Source: Fallopia convolvulus (Eukaryota; Streptophyta; Magnoliopsida; Caryophyllales; Polygonaceae). From it: DNA of 64,000 bases. Location of the stretch: contig OZ024724.1 in assembly GCA_964016875.1 (NCBI GenBank), forward strand, positions 45,809,820 to 45,873,819, in the 5' to 3' direction. The position numbers and the translations under genes are program-made. A model generated the notes under the pieces. That model did not search any database and was not told the DNA's origin. It saw nothing but the letters and a program-made list of their open reading frames with translations. Positions 1 through 11,188 of this stretch are shown piece by piece. Each line of letters starts with the position of its first letter. Position 1 is the first letter of the stretch.

Positions 1-751
1 GAGTGAGATTCTCATAAGAACCTCCGCAAGAAGCATTCATCAGGTGCCTATCAGCATCACAAAGACCTTCAATAATATAGCAAATCAGTTCTTTATCACA
101 ATAGCCATGGTAGGGACAACTGGCTATGAGTCTCTTGTAACGCTCATAGTACTCATACAAGTTCTCATCATCTCCCTGCTCCAAACTACTCAGCTGCTTT
201 TTAATGGACGTTTGCTTAGCAGTAGGGAAATATTTCTCCAGAAAGGCACCCTTCATCTCAGCCCAAGTAGTAATCGTTTCAGGTGCTAAGTATAGATACC
301 ACTCCTTAGCTGAGTCAGCCAAAGAAAATTGAAAAGCCCTTAGCATAAGCTGATCTTCAGTCACATCAGTTGGCTTCATTCCCAAGCAAACAGAATGGAA
401 TTCTGCAAGGTGTTTATTTGGATCTTCCCCACTCAGCCCATGAAATTTAGGCAAATAGTGGAGAAGACCAGATTTAAGCTCAAACTTTACTCCTTCTCCC
501 AGAGCTGGAAACTGCAGACCAAGTTGTTGCTGCTCTAAATTAGGCGCAGTCAGTTGCCTAATAGTGCGATCTACCATGGTGACTAGTTGCTCTTCAATCT
601 CTGAATCAGATGAAGAAGAAGAAGAAACTGGATCAAACTGTATGCCTAGCACTTGAGCCTGAACTTGACGTCTCAACTGTCTCAAAGTCCTGTTAATTTC
701 TGGATCAAATGGAACAACAGGAGAATTATCAGTAAAACGGGTAAGAACCAT
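1..751 (-). CDS. gag: Element X gag polyprotein (Athila-type), C-terminus off the window
   Basis: The minus strand is open from an ATG at 751-749 to the window edge (about 250 codons). The N-terminal part is followed by a serine/acid run (near 600-640) and a retrotransposon gag capsid domain. Recognisable blocks include LPKFHGLSGEDPNKHLAEF, LRAFQFSLADSAKEWYLYL and FLEKYFPTAKQ, typical of the plant Ty3/gypsy Retrotrans_gag family. Gag would form the virus-like particle in the cytoplasm. The ATG is chosen because it is the first in the frame and lies about 150 nt downstream of the PBS. I saw no stop in the parts I translated. The zinc knuckle and pol lie outside the window to the left. The reading is confident for family, less so for integrity of the full gene. 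Confidence 0.85.
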   Translation of the reverse strand, partial: MVLTRFTDNSPVVPFDPEINRTLRQLRRQVQAQVLGIQFDPVSSSSSSDSEIEEQLVTMVDRTIRQLTAPNLEQQQLGLQFPALGEGVKFELKSGLLHYLPKFHGLSGEDPNKHLAEFHSVCLGMKPTDVTEDQLMLRAFQFSLADSAKEWYLYLAPETITTWAEMKGAFLEKYFPTAKQTSIKKQLSSLEQGDDENLYEYYERYKRLIASCPYHGYCDKELICYIIEGLCDADRHLMNASCGGSYENLT

Positions 752-927
752 AAGAAAGGAGAATTATCAACAGGAGAATTATCAGGAGAATTCGGGGGAT
801 CTGGACGAATCGATCCGCGGGCGCGGATTTTCCGTGGGCGCGGAAAAATTCCGAGGTCGCGGATTTGTCAGAAACGCCGATTAAACAGAAAATTAAAAAC
901 CGATTCCCCGGCAACGACGCCAAAATT
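752..927 (-). other. Element X leader with primer-binding site and GC-rich palindromic words
   Basis: Reading the minus strand from the LTR, the PBS is at 922-905 (TGGCGTCGTTGCCGGGGA), which resembles the 3' end of plant tRNA-Asp, the primer reported for Athila/Calypso elements. Between the PBS and gag lie several copies of a near-palindromic word such as ATCCGCGGGCGCGGAT (805-870), also found in the LTR of the same element, and a short AATTCTCCTGATAATTCTCC reiteration (758-800). Confidence 0.7.
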
Positions 928-2157
928 TGACTCGGCTAAAATTGTTGTTGCCAAGATCAAAGATAAATAACCCTAAACTACTAACTAGTATAGCAAGCAA
1001 GAGAGGGGTCGAACCCAAGAGAATCGGAATTCTGATCAATCAACAAAGAGCAAGACAGGAGTTTTTGGAAGTTCAGGCAAACAAACAAAACAAACAAATA
1101 TTATTGGGGATTTAATCAATTGGAAGAAAGCAGAGTTCATTCAATCAATTCCACCTTTTTAATCATTCGATCATCAATTCATCCACTTTTCTATTAATTC
1201 CCAAGTTAATTCCAATCCTTATAAAAGATTTCCGCTTGTCCACGGTTCAAGCAAAAGGATGATATAAACAAGAACGCTTAATTCAAATCATGCAAAGTAT
1301 TAAGGATAGAAGGATATTAAATCATGCAATCAAGCTACGAGTCTCATGCATAAAATAACAATCAAACACTCTTTCTCAATTCTAGTCCACGGTCCTAGAA
1401 AAGAGTTGTTTCAAGGATAAATAAGATTGCACAGACAATAATCAAACCTAATCCAAACAGTAGATCTAAGTCAATCAAACAAGTTGATCAGGCTTATCAA
1501 ATCAAGCATATATCATATAAATAAAACCAAGAGTTTTGATATTAACCAAGGGATAGAAAAGTTACCAACATCTCACAAAATACATAAAAAGGCTTCCTTG
1601 ATCAAACAAACTCCAAAGAGAAATTAGTTCTTCGTAATACTGAAATAAAAACCTAAAAGTAAAAGTATGCTAGAAATTGTCTCCCTAAATTGTGTAACCC
1701 TAAAGTGAAACTCGAAACTAACTTAAATAGTAGAAACAATCCGAAAATATAAAAATATAAAAATACAAAAGATAAAATAAAGACGAAACAAAGGCGGCGC
1801 TGAAAAACCCTCGATCCGCGAGCGCGGATACAATCCGCGGGCGCGGATCTACTCTCTTGCCTCGGCCGCGGAATCCCAACGATCCACGAGCGCGGAAATA
1901 ATCCGCGGTCGCGGATCCAGCCTTCCTCGCCCTCGGATGGTTTGCTTCTACCTTGGCACCGCGGGCTCGGATCTAATCCGAGGGCGCGGATCTTGACTCC
2001 TTGAGCACTTCAACTTCGAATTTAGGATTTCTGTCTTCCAAATATTCAACTATAGGCTTCTGCTAATATTACAGATAATCACCTAATCTAGCCTAAAACA
2101 CTCAGAAAATCCTAATAAAATACAGAATTACGCTGTACTAAAACCAGCGTATCATCA
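928..2157 (-). repeat. Element X 5' LTR, about 1.23 kb
   Basis: On the minus strand the LTR begins TGATGATACGCTGG (2157 or 2154) and ends GAGTCA at 928, five bases before the PBS. The TG...CA ends, the PBS next to one end, and an abrupt switch at the other end to pol coding sequence of another element define it. It contains the line TTGGGTTCGACCCCTCTCTTGC (971-1020 region), the counterpart of the GTGGGATCGACCCTTAC block near the LTR ends of A and C. A cluster of CGCGGAT words lies at 1797-2000. The target duplication cannot be checked because the other end is outside the window. Confidence 0.75.
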
Positions 2158-3683
2158 TGCAACACTCCGCTATCTGCTGATGAAAAAAGAGGCCAAGACA
2201 AGGTTAATCAGGTGTATCTTATTGTTGAGTGAATTCAACATTGAGATCAAAGACAAAAAGGGGGCCGAGAATGTGGTTGCTGATCATTTGAGTCGTCTGG
2301 TGATGGAAGAACAAAATAGGCCAGCAAGTTCAGCCATTCAGGAGGAATTTCCGGATGAGACCTTGTTTTCTATTAAGGTTGTAAGACTTTGGTATGCACA
2401 CTTGGTTAATTTCTTGGTTATAGGTGAGTTCCCACCAACATTCACAAAAGCTCAGAAGGACAAGTTAAGAAGTGAAGCAAGATACTACATTTGGGATGAT
2501 CCATATTTGTGGAAACACTGGTAATCAGGAAATCCGACGATGTATCTCGGATAATGAGGTAATTTTTATCTTAACTTTTTGTCATAATTATGCATGTGAG
2601 GGCCATTTTAGTTCTAACAAAACAGCTAGGAAGGTGTTGGATGCAGGATTTTACTGGCCAAGCATTTTTAGAGATGCCCATGGTTTTTGTATATCTTGTG
2701 ACCGATGTCAAAGGGATGGGAATATGTCCCAAAGGAATGAAATGCCTCAATCTCCTATGATCTTTTGTGAAATTTTTGATGTGTGGGGGCATTGACGTTA
2801 TGGGTCCATTTCCCAACTCTTTTGGGAATAATATTATCTTACTTGCGGTGGACTACGTTTCCAAATGGGTGGAAGCGAAGGCCACCAGGACTGACGACTC
2901 TAAAGTTGCGACAGATTTTTTGAAGACCAACATTTTTACTAGATTTGGAGTCCCTAGAGCTTCAGTTAGTGACAAGGGATCCCACTTCTGTAACAAGATG
3001 GTGAGTGCATTGTTGAAAAAGTATCATGTCACACACAGGGTTTCTACAGCATACCATCCTCAGACAAATGGTCAAGCAGAGGTGTCCAACAGAGAGATCA
3101 AGTCTATTTTAGAGAAAACTGTGGCACCAAACAGAAAGGACTGGAGTGTCAGGTTGGATGATGCACTATGGGCGTACAGGACTGCTTATAAAACACCAAT
3201 TGGAATGTCACCATTTCGTTTAGTGTTTGGCAAAGCATGTCACCTACCGGTGGAAATCCAACACAAGGCATATTGGGCGGTAAAAAAATGCAACATGCAG
3301 TCCAATGAGGTGGGCGAATTCAGGAAACTTCAACTCCAAGAATTGGAAGAGATTAGGCTTGAGTCTTATACAATGCATCAATCTATAAGGAAAAGACAAA
3401 AGCTTGGCATGACAAGCATATTTGGAGGAAGAGTTTCAAAGTGGGTGACGAAGTCCTCTTATTTCATTCCCGTTTGAAACTGTTCCCTGGGAAGCTGAGA
3501 TCTTGATGGACGGGTCCTTATGTGGTTTCTCGTGTTTATCCACACGGTGTTGTGGACATTTATGACAGTACCACTCATGTCATGTCTAAAGTTAATGGTC
3601 AAAGACTGAAGCCATACTTTGAAGAATTCAACAGCACCACTTTAGAAGAAAGGGCTCTACTAGAGCCGGAGCAAGAGCCCTAG
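2158..3683 (+). pseudogene. pol: Element A pol remnant: RNase H end and integrase, broken
   Basis: This is the 3' part of an Athila-type pol, interrupted upstream by element X. It begins in the RNase H region with HATLRYLLMKKEAK and runs through DKKGAENVVADHLSRL. The integrase follows: a zinc-binding region with CISCDRC (around 2690-2710), then the catalytic core with D in GIDVMGPF, D in VSDKGSHF and E in GQAEVSNREI. The C-terminal GPY/F-type module (GDEVLLFHSRLKLFPGK, then GPYVVSRV) ends at a TAG at 3681. The gene is dead as read: frameshifts lie near 2500, 2780 and 3390, and a TGA (3504-3506) replaces the usual Trp before WTGPY. Integrase would insert cDNA into chromosomes. Confidence 0.88.
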
Positions 3684-3689
3684 TATCCT

Positions 3690-3745
3690 TTTTGCATCAA
3701 GCTAATGACATTAAACAAGAGCTTATTGGGAGGCAACCCAATTCT
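3690..3745 (+). promoter_or_regulatory. Conserved post-pol element with hairpin, element A copy
   Basis: Seven bases after the pol stop the sequence reads CAAGCTAATGACATTAAAC and then a hairpin at 3725-3742, ATTGGG-AGGCAA-CCCAAT, a 6-bp stem with loop AGGCAA. The same arrangement follows the pol or pol-like stop in B, D and the inverted pol block of D. It is followed at 3743-3778 by two pyrimidine-rich tracts ending in CAG. The function is unknown; see findings. Confidence 0.6.
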
Positions 3746-3959
3746 TTCATTTTCAGTTATTTTTTTTATTTTTCAGATAATTTTTCCTCTAGGTACAAAT
3801 ATCAATTCCCGAAAGACACAGAGAGACGCTGCGCCAAGATGCGTCGAGACGCGCCCGCGCCTGATCCAGGCTACGCCCGGGTAAAGTCACCAGAACATGT
3901 GGCGCGGGCGGAAGACGAGTGTGACGCAGCCGCGTCATCCTGGGCCCAAGTTCGTGGCA

Positions 3960-4506
3960 TGGCGCTTTTGACGCATCATAAATAGAGCCTTCCGAGAGTC
4001 ATCACACGCACATAACCTCCACTTCTCCTCCTTCCTCACGCCCCCTCCTACCCAAAAACTCCATTGAAGGCCTCTCAAGCTCAGATTTGTCATCAAAATC
4101 GCCTAAAACTCCATCCAACAACAAGATTCAAGTAAGCTTTTTCATTCTCAACTCCAAATTACTAAAAGTTAAGCTTACATTCGAATTACAGGCATGTTCT
4201 AGGTTTTTAGAAAAGCTTAGATCTAGGCTAATCTTGTTCGATTTTGGCTTAATTCCTTCACAAAAGTTTGTTCCTTGCTCGATTATACGCTAGATTTGAG
4301 CTTATTTTGCTAATTTGTGAAGATATGAGACTAACCCTAGAAATTTTTTATTAAAATTGATTAAAATATTCTAGGTAGTGGGGGAAGAGAGTGATTGAGA
4401 GCTTATTTGTGAAATGTTGTTGTGGTTGTCCTTGCCAGGACAACAAAAAATTGCATTTGTGTTGTTTGGTGGTGCTTGTGTAGGAATTTGACATAATTTC
4501 GGTACA
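3960..4506 (+). promoter_or_regulatory. Element A post-pol ORF leader: TATA-like box and possible leader intron
   Basis: An ATAAATAG box at 3978-3985 is followed by a pyrimidine-rich tract (4010-4060). A donor-like CAAGTAAGC (GT at 4132) and an acceptor-like TTGTGTAG (AG at 4482-4483) would bound an intron of about 352 bp ending 23 nt before the ATG at 4507. B shows the same order with different sequence. Splicing and promoter activity are inference. GC-rich words such as GACGCGCC and GGCGCGGGC lie just upstream (3828-3960). Confidence 0.45.
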
Positions 4507-6177
4507 ATGGATCCTAAAAGAGCTAGTCAGGGAGCTTCTACTTCTCGTGATGTTGCTTCTAGAGCACGGGGAAGCACTGGGTCACGACCGGTTCGTACTT
4601 CTACTACAAGGAGACGAGCTCCAGAGGCGTCTGAGCCATTATCCATTGTAGGAGAGGCTACCCCTGAGCAGTATGGGTTCAGTTTGAATGAAAGTTGGAG
4701 TCGGGCTCGGTTCAAACATCTTGCAGAGAGGGTATTGAAACCTACCCGCTTTATTGATTGGGAGTTTATGAAGGAGTTGGGGATTCAGGGAAAACCGAAT
4801 GAGGTTGCTAATGCCTTGGGATTTAAGGAGTTTATTCATTTGAGGGAGGCCACTTACAAAGGCCTCACATTGGAGTTTCTGAGTACTCTGAAATGTGATA
4901 TCATTGATGGGCCAGGAATTCAAGCAGGTTTATGTACGTTCCGACTGAGGAATGTGCAAAGGAGGATGACACTGAATGACATTATTGTCATGTTTGGCTT
5001 TCCTGAGATTGATGATGAAGAGGTAACTCGTTGTGAGGCATAGGCTACATGGTTGACTGTAGATTTCTGGCGTCATATCACAGGGAAGGTTGTTTACAAG
5101 CCTTCAAGGGCTAAGTCGTCTTCTATTTCTCATCCAGTCATTCGTATTCTTCAGAGATTCATAGCTCACACCATTAGTGGGAGAGGGGATGGGGAAAACA
5201 ATTGCCCCAGGAAGGATTTATTGCTATTATGTTCATGTTTAATGTAAGAAAAAGTCAACTTAGCTGGTTTGTTGATGACTCAGTTGTCCCAAGTGGCTCG
5301 AGTTTCAGGCACTTCTATTGCTATTGGCGGGATTGTTACTAGATTTGCTCGCCATTTTAAAATTGATCTGAGGGGATATCAGCTTGATATTCAGCCTTTA
5401 CCCATGAGCTTTAATAAGTTTCATAGCATGAATGTATGTTACAGAGTTAGGGGGACATATTATTGGGTGTTAGGAGATTCATGTCGTGCCATGAAGATGC
5501 CTGATGCAGAAAGGACTAAGATTAAGATTGGGAGCCAGAAATGGAAGACTTGGAGGATTGAAGTACTAGATATTGATTTGCCTTTGGACCAGGTCAGACG
5601 TCGGGATACAGGGGCCAAACAACCTAGAGTATCAGATTTTCATGCACAGTAGGAGGTGTTAGAGGAGGTTGATGATGATGTGGATAATTAGATGGAAATA
5701 GATTCTGATGATGATGATGAGAGTGAGGAGGAGTAGCCAGCCGCTGATGACTATGCATTACATGGTATGGGCTATTCTCCAGCCCAGTTTGATCAGTTGT
5801 TTGGGATGATGCAGCAGATGCAGTTCAGTAAGACTCAGGGTTTCACGGGATTACATGATTATGTGGATGAGCGTTTCACCACATTTCAGACAAGTAAGGA
5901 TCACAGGATTTCCGCTCTTCAGGCTTATCAAGATTAGCAGTTTGCTGCTTTTCAGGCTCAGCAGGAGGCATTCCAGGCATGTCATGATGAGTAGTTTAGG
6001 CTGCTCCATACTAGACTGGATGGTTGGAGTTCCACCGGCTACCCGCCTCATCTGTATTATCCTCAGTACAACTTTCCTCCGTCGCCATATCCTCAGTTCC
6101 CGCCGTACCAGCCACCTTCTACAGAGTATCCGCCGCCACCACCATCGGATTTTCCGCCACACTACCCAGATAGTTAG
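4507..6177 (+). pseudogene. Element A post-pol (env-position) ORF, Athila ORF1-like, seven internal stops
   Basis: One reading frame of 556 codons runs from ATG 4507 to TAG 6175, interrupted by TAG at 5041, 5650, 5689, 5734, 5935 and 5992 and TAA at 5245. The N-terminus is basic and Ser/Arg-rich. A globular region follows (KGLTLEFLSTL, FRLRNVQRRMTLNDIIVMFG, ISHPVIRILQRFIA, SGRGDGENNCPRKDL), then an acidic run, a Gln-rich coiled-coil-like stretch, and a Pro/Tyr-rich tail (near 6060-6170). The family matches what is called Athila ORF1 or putative plant transposon protein. It sits where plant env-like genes are reported, but no signal peptide or membrane segment is visible. Homologues: C at 37865-39409, and an inverted partial copy at about 9058-9437. 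Confidence 0.75.
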
Positions 6178-7614
6178 AGTTTTGTGAGTTTTTCTCTTTT
6201 CTTTACTTTTTACTATACTTTGGGGACAAATTATGTTTTAAGCATGGGGGAAGGGAATTACTTGTTTTGGCATTTCATGTAGTTGCATTAGTTTAGGTCA
6301 TGTTTAAAATTTTTGCATGCATTGATTAAAATCCTAAAAAATGAAAAAAATTATAAAAACTTGAAAAATACAACAATATTGCATTTGGGTTCTTATTCCC
6401 CATTGTTTGATTCCTCTTGTTTCTCTAAGTTAAGTATAAATTCTAACCCATGATTTGCATGATATACTGAAGTTAATATGATATAAGCATGATCATTGAT
6501 TAATTGACTTGATTATAGGATGAAGCATGTATATAGCTTGAGTATTTGATTCATTCTGAAGTTCTAGACAAAAATTAGCCTTGTGAGATATTTTTGGCCT
6601 TTCATCATTAATTGTTCTCTTTGTCTTGAGTGTATCACCATGATTATCTAGCTCTAGAACTTGCGTTAATACTCTATTTCGAGACTGCTTATATGATTGA
6701 ATGCATGACATTAAGATGATTGAGGCAATGTTTCTTATTAGCCTATTATTTCCCTTCCTACCTTACAAGATCCATGTTCTTGACACCCCATTTCTTTTGA
6801 GCTTGACGCGTATTTTTGTTAGCTCCATAAAATTTTCCTATCCTAATAAGCTTGACCCATAATCCAGGATTTAGGACTTTAGGTTATGTTATTTTTTGTG
6901 TGAGTTTGATGTAAGAATGGGGGAGTTGGTAGAAAAGGTGGAAAAAGAGGAAATAAAACTCTGGTGTGAGCAAAGTGAAAAAAATGAAGATGAAAAGTTT
7001 GTACAAAGCAAAAGAAAGAAATTTGAGCTTAATTGTTAAATAGTCTTCATTAGTGTGAAAGAAAAGAGTTGAAGAAGAGGCAAGAAAAAAAATAAAAAGA
7101 AGCAAAGTGTTTGAATGTAAATGTAAGGAATTGATAGAGTGAAAGCTGGGAAGTGTTATGAGGAAAAGTGTTGTTGAAGTTTGGGTTTAGGATTAGTTCT
7201 TTATCCCGGACTTAGCACCACATGCCAAATATGATCTCTTCCTAATTTCTCCTTACCTTGGTCCCATTACAAGCCTTAAAAAGACCTCATGATTTTTGAT
7301 CCCCAATGGTGGAGATTTAGAACTCTGATGCAAGCATATGGTAGTCTAGTTTTCATGGTTGATTTTGAGTGAAACACATACCCTTAAACACTTGAGAGTT
7401 TGAGTGCAAACACATATACTTGGGTGAGGTATAGAATGAATGAATGGTCTTTACTTTTTGCTTACCATAATGCATGTTGAGAAGTCTTGGTCGGGTTTTT
7501 AATTATATGTGAAATGCTTGTTTGACTTGAGATGGATGTATGATTGCATTTCTATGGTGTGATTTGGATTTATGTCTTGCTTGAGGACAAGCAAGGGTTA
7601 AGTATGGGGGAATT
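6178..7614 (+). other. Element A 3' non-coding region, hairpin and polypurine tract
   Basis: No credible gene is present in this 1.4 kb. It holds boxes shared in the same order with B, C and D: a purine box after the ORF (AAGCATGGGGGAAGGG, 6240), AAGCTTGACCCATAATCC (6848), CCCGGACTTAGCACCACATG (7205), CCTTGGTCCCATTACAAGCC (7255), the perfect hairpin CTTGCTTGAGGACAAGCAAG (7576-7595), and the polypurine tract AGTATGGGGGAATT (7601-7614) abutting the LTR. The polypurine tract would prime plus-strand DNA synthesis. Confidence 0.7.
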
Positions 7615-8396
7615 TGATAGCTTGCATATAGGATTAGTTTAGATGCACGTTTTATATATGTTTTAGTTAGTTTTAGGTTAGTTTTTATGTAGTTTTTAGG
7701 TTTTTGTATTGTCGGGTATTATGCGCTGATTTGCTCAGTTTTGCAGGTTTTTAGGTTCAGGAGCAACAACGGGGCGAGATTTTGATTGACCATGGCGGTG
7801 GTGGACGTGTGAAAGGAAGCTAGGAGGTGTTGCAATGAAGATTGAAGAAGTAGGAGTGAAGAACTAAAGTCCAACGGAATGAAGCAACGGGGAGATACGC
7901 CAGAATTGGTGGCGCGGGCTTGGGCTGGAGGTGGCGTGGCCGCGGCATGCTGAGGAGACCGCGCCTCCTTGTTTCGTTGCGAGAGTGTTGGGCCGCGAGT
8001 TTTGGGCTTCGGGTTGGACTTTATTAGGTCTTTTCCGACTAGTTTAATCTAATTTCGGGATATTTTATCTTTAGATATCTTAGGGGTATTTAAACCTTGT
8101 TTTTAGTTTTCTCTCTGAATAATTGTCATAACTTTTGATCAGCTTTTGAAGGCTAGGGTTTTTCTCCTTGAGAGGCAAACTTTGAAACCTTTGTAAGTTT
8201 GATTTTAATTTTGATTATGCATTGCTAAATTCTCTTGTGCTTGGCTAGTTATTGAAATCATAGATTGCATAATATTGTGAGGTTTGATTGATTCTCAACA
8301 GCTTGAATAGGTTTTATTCCCTGTGCTTAATTGAATCAGAATTATTCTAGGGTTTTGTTAGATTGGCCACCTAATAGAATTTCTAGGTTAATTTAC
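7615..8396 (+). repeat. Element A family LTR, first part (about 780 bp)
   Basis: The LTR starts TGATAGCTTGCATATAGG directly after the polypurine tract. It runs through a GC-rich stretch (7905-7990, GGCGCGGGC and GGCCGCGGC words) and a TATTTAAACC box at 8089 to TTCTAGGTTAATTTAC, where homology to the LTR stops abruptly at 8396. The second half of an LTR follows only after an inverted fragment. Confidence 0.75.
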
Positions 8397-9437
8397 GCGT
8401 TAGCTTTCCAGTAATAGCAAATTCAGCTTCATCCGACCACTATAGCTCCCAAACCAAGCATTCCAAGATAGAGGTGTCAAAACAAGACCTTCAATGCATA
8501 GCCCGGATTTAAGTGTTCTTTTCACACAAGCTCTTGGGTCTTGGTTCTTCCAATCTTCACTTGTATCACTCTAAGCTTCCTCAAACTCTACCATTGTCCA
8601 CTAAGATCCATCCCGTCCACGCTTGTTCACCTAAAGATCTGCAAAACCGAACGAAACAAGCGCAAAAACCGAATTTCCAAGAAAACCTAAAAACTAATCT
8701 AAAACCATGCAAATTAAACATAAATATGCATCCTAATCTATACCTAAATGCAAGCTATCAAATTCCCCCATGCTTAACCCTTGCTTGTCCTCAAGCAAGA
8801 TATAAATCCAAATCACGCCATAGAAATGCAATCATACATCCATCTCAAATCAAACAAGCATTTAGGTATTGTGTTTGCACTCAAACTCTCAAGTGTTTAA
8901 GGGTATGTGTTTCACTAAAAATCAACCATGAAAACTAGACTACCATATTCTTGCATCAGAGTTCTAAATCTCCACCGCTGGGGATCAAATACATAACAAA
9001 AATTATGATGTCTTTTTAAGGCATGTAATGGGGCCAAGGTAAAGAGAAATTAACGTGCCTGGAATGCCTCCTGCTAAGCCTGAAAAGCAGCAAACTGCTG
9101 ATCCTAATGAGCCTGAAGAGCAGAAATCCTCTGATCCTGACGTGTCTGAAAAGTGGTGAAATGCTCATCCACATAATCATGTAATCCCGTGAAATCCTGA
9201 GTCTGACTCAACTGCATCTGCTGCATCATCCCAGACAACTGATCAATCTAGGCTGGAGATTAGCCCATACCATGTAATGCATCGTCATCTGTGGCTGCCT
9301 ACTCCTCCTCACTCTCATCATCATCATCATAATCTACCTCCATCTCAAAATCCACTTCATCATCAACCTCCTCTAACACCTCATGTTGTGCATGATAAGC
9401 TGGCACTCTAGGTTGTCTGGCCCCTGTATCCTGACGT
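8397..9437 (-). mobile_element. Inverted fragment of an A/C-family element
   Basis: Read on the minus strand this is the tail of a post-pol ORF (9437-9058, closely matching 5590-5985 of A), then after a deletion the 3' region, the hairpin CTTGCTTGAGGACAAGCAAG (8799-8780), the polypurine tract (8776-8763), and the first ~360 bp of an LTR starting TGATAGCTTGCATTTAGG at 8762. Neither end coincides with an LTR end, so it came by rearrangement rather than simple insertion. Where A has TAG at 5935 this copy reads CAG. Confidence 0.75.
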
Positions 9438-10519
9438 TTGAATGCTGAACCGAGAGTGCCGCGGGCTGGAGAACAAGATGTTGTGGCCGCGCCACTTTAT
9501 GTTGAGACCGCGCCTACTGTTTTACGCGGAGAAGTTGGGCCGCGAGTTTTGGGCTTCGAGATGGGCTTAAGAATGATCTTGACCGACGTGTTTGATTGTA
9601 TTTTGGGATATTTTGATATTTGGATATCTTAGGGGTATTTAAACCTTGTTTTTAGTTTTCTCTCTGAATAATTGTCATAACTTTTGATCTCTTGGAGGCT
9701 AGGGTTTTTCTCCTTGAGAGGCAGACTTTGAAACCTTTGTATGTTTGATTTAAATTTCGATTATGCATTGTTAAATTCTCTTGTGCTTGGCTAGTTATTG
9801 AAATCATAGATTGCATAATATTGTGAGGTTTGATTGATTCTCAACAACTTGAATAGGTTTTATTCCCTGTACTTAATTGAATCAGAAATATTCTAGGGTT
9901 TTGTTAGATTAGCTACCTAATAGAATTTCTAGGTTTATTTACAACTAATCTAATCAAGTCCAGTTCGGGATTGATTAGATAAAGTAGCAACTATAATTGT
10001 TTAGACCCGTTCGGGCTATTCAGTTATAGAGGGAATAAACCACATGTAACTTGATTAGCTGTTTGCGTTGAGTATTTGTTTCTATCAATACTTTGAACTT
10101 AAAGCTATCGTTTAATTGAATCTAGGCGTTGTTCTAGGTTGTTAGATGATTAGGGTTGTTCAGACTGTTAGCTCTTTCAACTAAATATAAAGTTTTGGAT
10201 AATAATCCACAGTAGATTATTCAAGGGAATTGAGAATCGAAAGAATCAATGATCAATAAGCATATTTATGATGGATTTAACTAGTTGAACACGCTTGTTT
10301 CTTATTTAATTTCAACCATCTTTTGCATTCATATTTACTTCTATTTTTGATAGTAGTTTAGAATTTACAATTACAAACCCCCCATATTAGTTACTTGGCA
10401 TACCAGTAATAACACATTTACATGAGTCTTTGTGGGATCGACCCTTACTTGCCGCTCTACTGAGTTGGTTAAGTTAGGTTTCTTTGATAGGTATAACGAC
10501 CACCGAAAATACCTCATCA
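9438..10519 (+). repeat. Element A family LTR, second part to the LTR end
   Basis: From 9445 to 9945 this repeats 7905-8396 of the first LTR part in the same orientation, then continues through the GTGGGATCGACCCTTACTTG block (10433) to the end ACCTCATCA at 10519. C has the same terminus (ACCTCATCA, minus strand at 27199). As the two parts overlap by about 490 bp, they are two LTR copies joined by rearrangement, not one split LTR. Confidence 0.7.
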
Positions 10520-11088
10520 CTTAGACGATAGTCCAGGTAATTTGAGTTTTAGACTTGATCGAAAGAGAAAGTTATGAACTTGAATGTTGATATTGTTTGT
10601 TAACGAAAGTTTCGAGCTTTGGATTCAAAACAAGTGATAGAGTGAATTAATTTATGAAAATTGATTGATTTGCTTGTTGGTCAGAGAAAGTTGATATAAT
10701 TTATCTTTAAAGGCATGATCTTTATCTTCATATGAGTTTTTATGCATAGCTATGTTGTGGTAACCCTTTTCCTAGATCTTTTATTTCATTGAATTAGTTT
10801 GTTTGCTTTCGAATCATTCGTTATCGAGTTCACTTATCCTCGATATCGAACCTGCGTTTTAGGTCTTTAGTTGTTTTGTGTTTGTAGGTTTTCCAGGTTC
10901 GTTAACGACCCTGAGAAGGTCGTTAACGAGGTTGGTCATAATTGTGTTAGCCTGTTTTGCTTTGTTTTCTTGTTTTAGTATTTGATAGACAAACAACCGT
11001 GCTTCCCGTGGAACGATCCTGCCTTCGCTATACTCAGTAGGGTCTTGACTTATAAATTTATTTGTTGTCAAGAAACCCTTCTTCAACA
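10520..11088 (+). repeat. Element B 5' LTR, truncated remnant
   Basis: From CTTAGACGATAG to CTTCAACA this matches 18222-18787, the 3' LTR of B, with roughly 20 differences by eye in 569 bp. The first ~410 bp of the LTR are missing because the A-family LTR end abuts it. It contains GTTAACGACC and GGTCGTTAACGAGG words at 10896-10940. An A-family insertion into this LTR explains the truncation. Confidence 0.8.
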
Positions 11089-11091
11089 AAT

Positions 11092-11109
11092 TGGCGTCGT
11101 TGTCGGGGA
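11092..11109 (+). other. Element B primer-binding site
   Basis: TGGCGTCGTTGTCGGGGA lies three bases after the LTR end and resembles the tRNA-Asp-type PBS of X and D, with one C/T change from the X copy. Confidence 0.7.
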
Positions 11110-11188
11110 AGTTACAATGTTTGTTTGTTTATCTATGAGTCTGGGAATAGCCCGACCCCATTTTTATTTTTAATTTTGTTTCCTTTGT

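Noticed and set aside
653..970. Plus-strand ORFs at 653-970 and 927-1115
   Set aside because: They are shadows over the X leader, PBS and LTR, which read clearly on the minus strand.
8513..8938. 141-codon plus-strand ORF
   Set aside because: It crosses an LTR boundary, hairpin and polypurine tract of the inverted fragment and has no domain.
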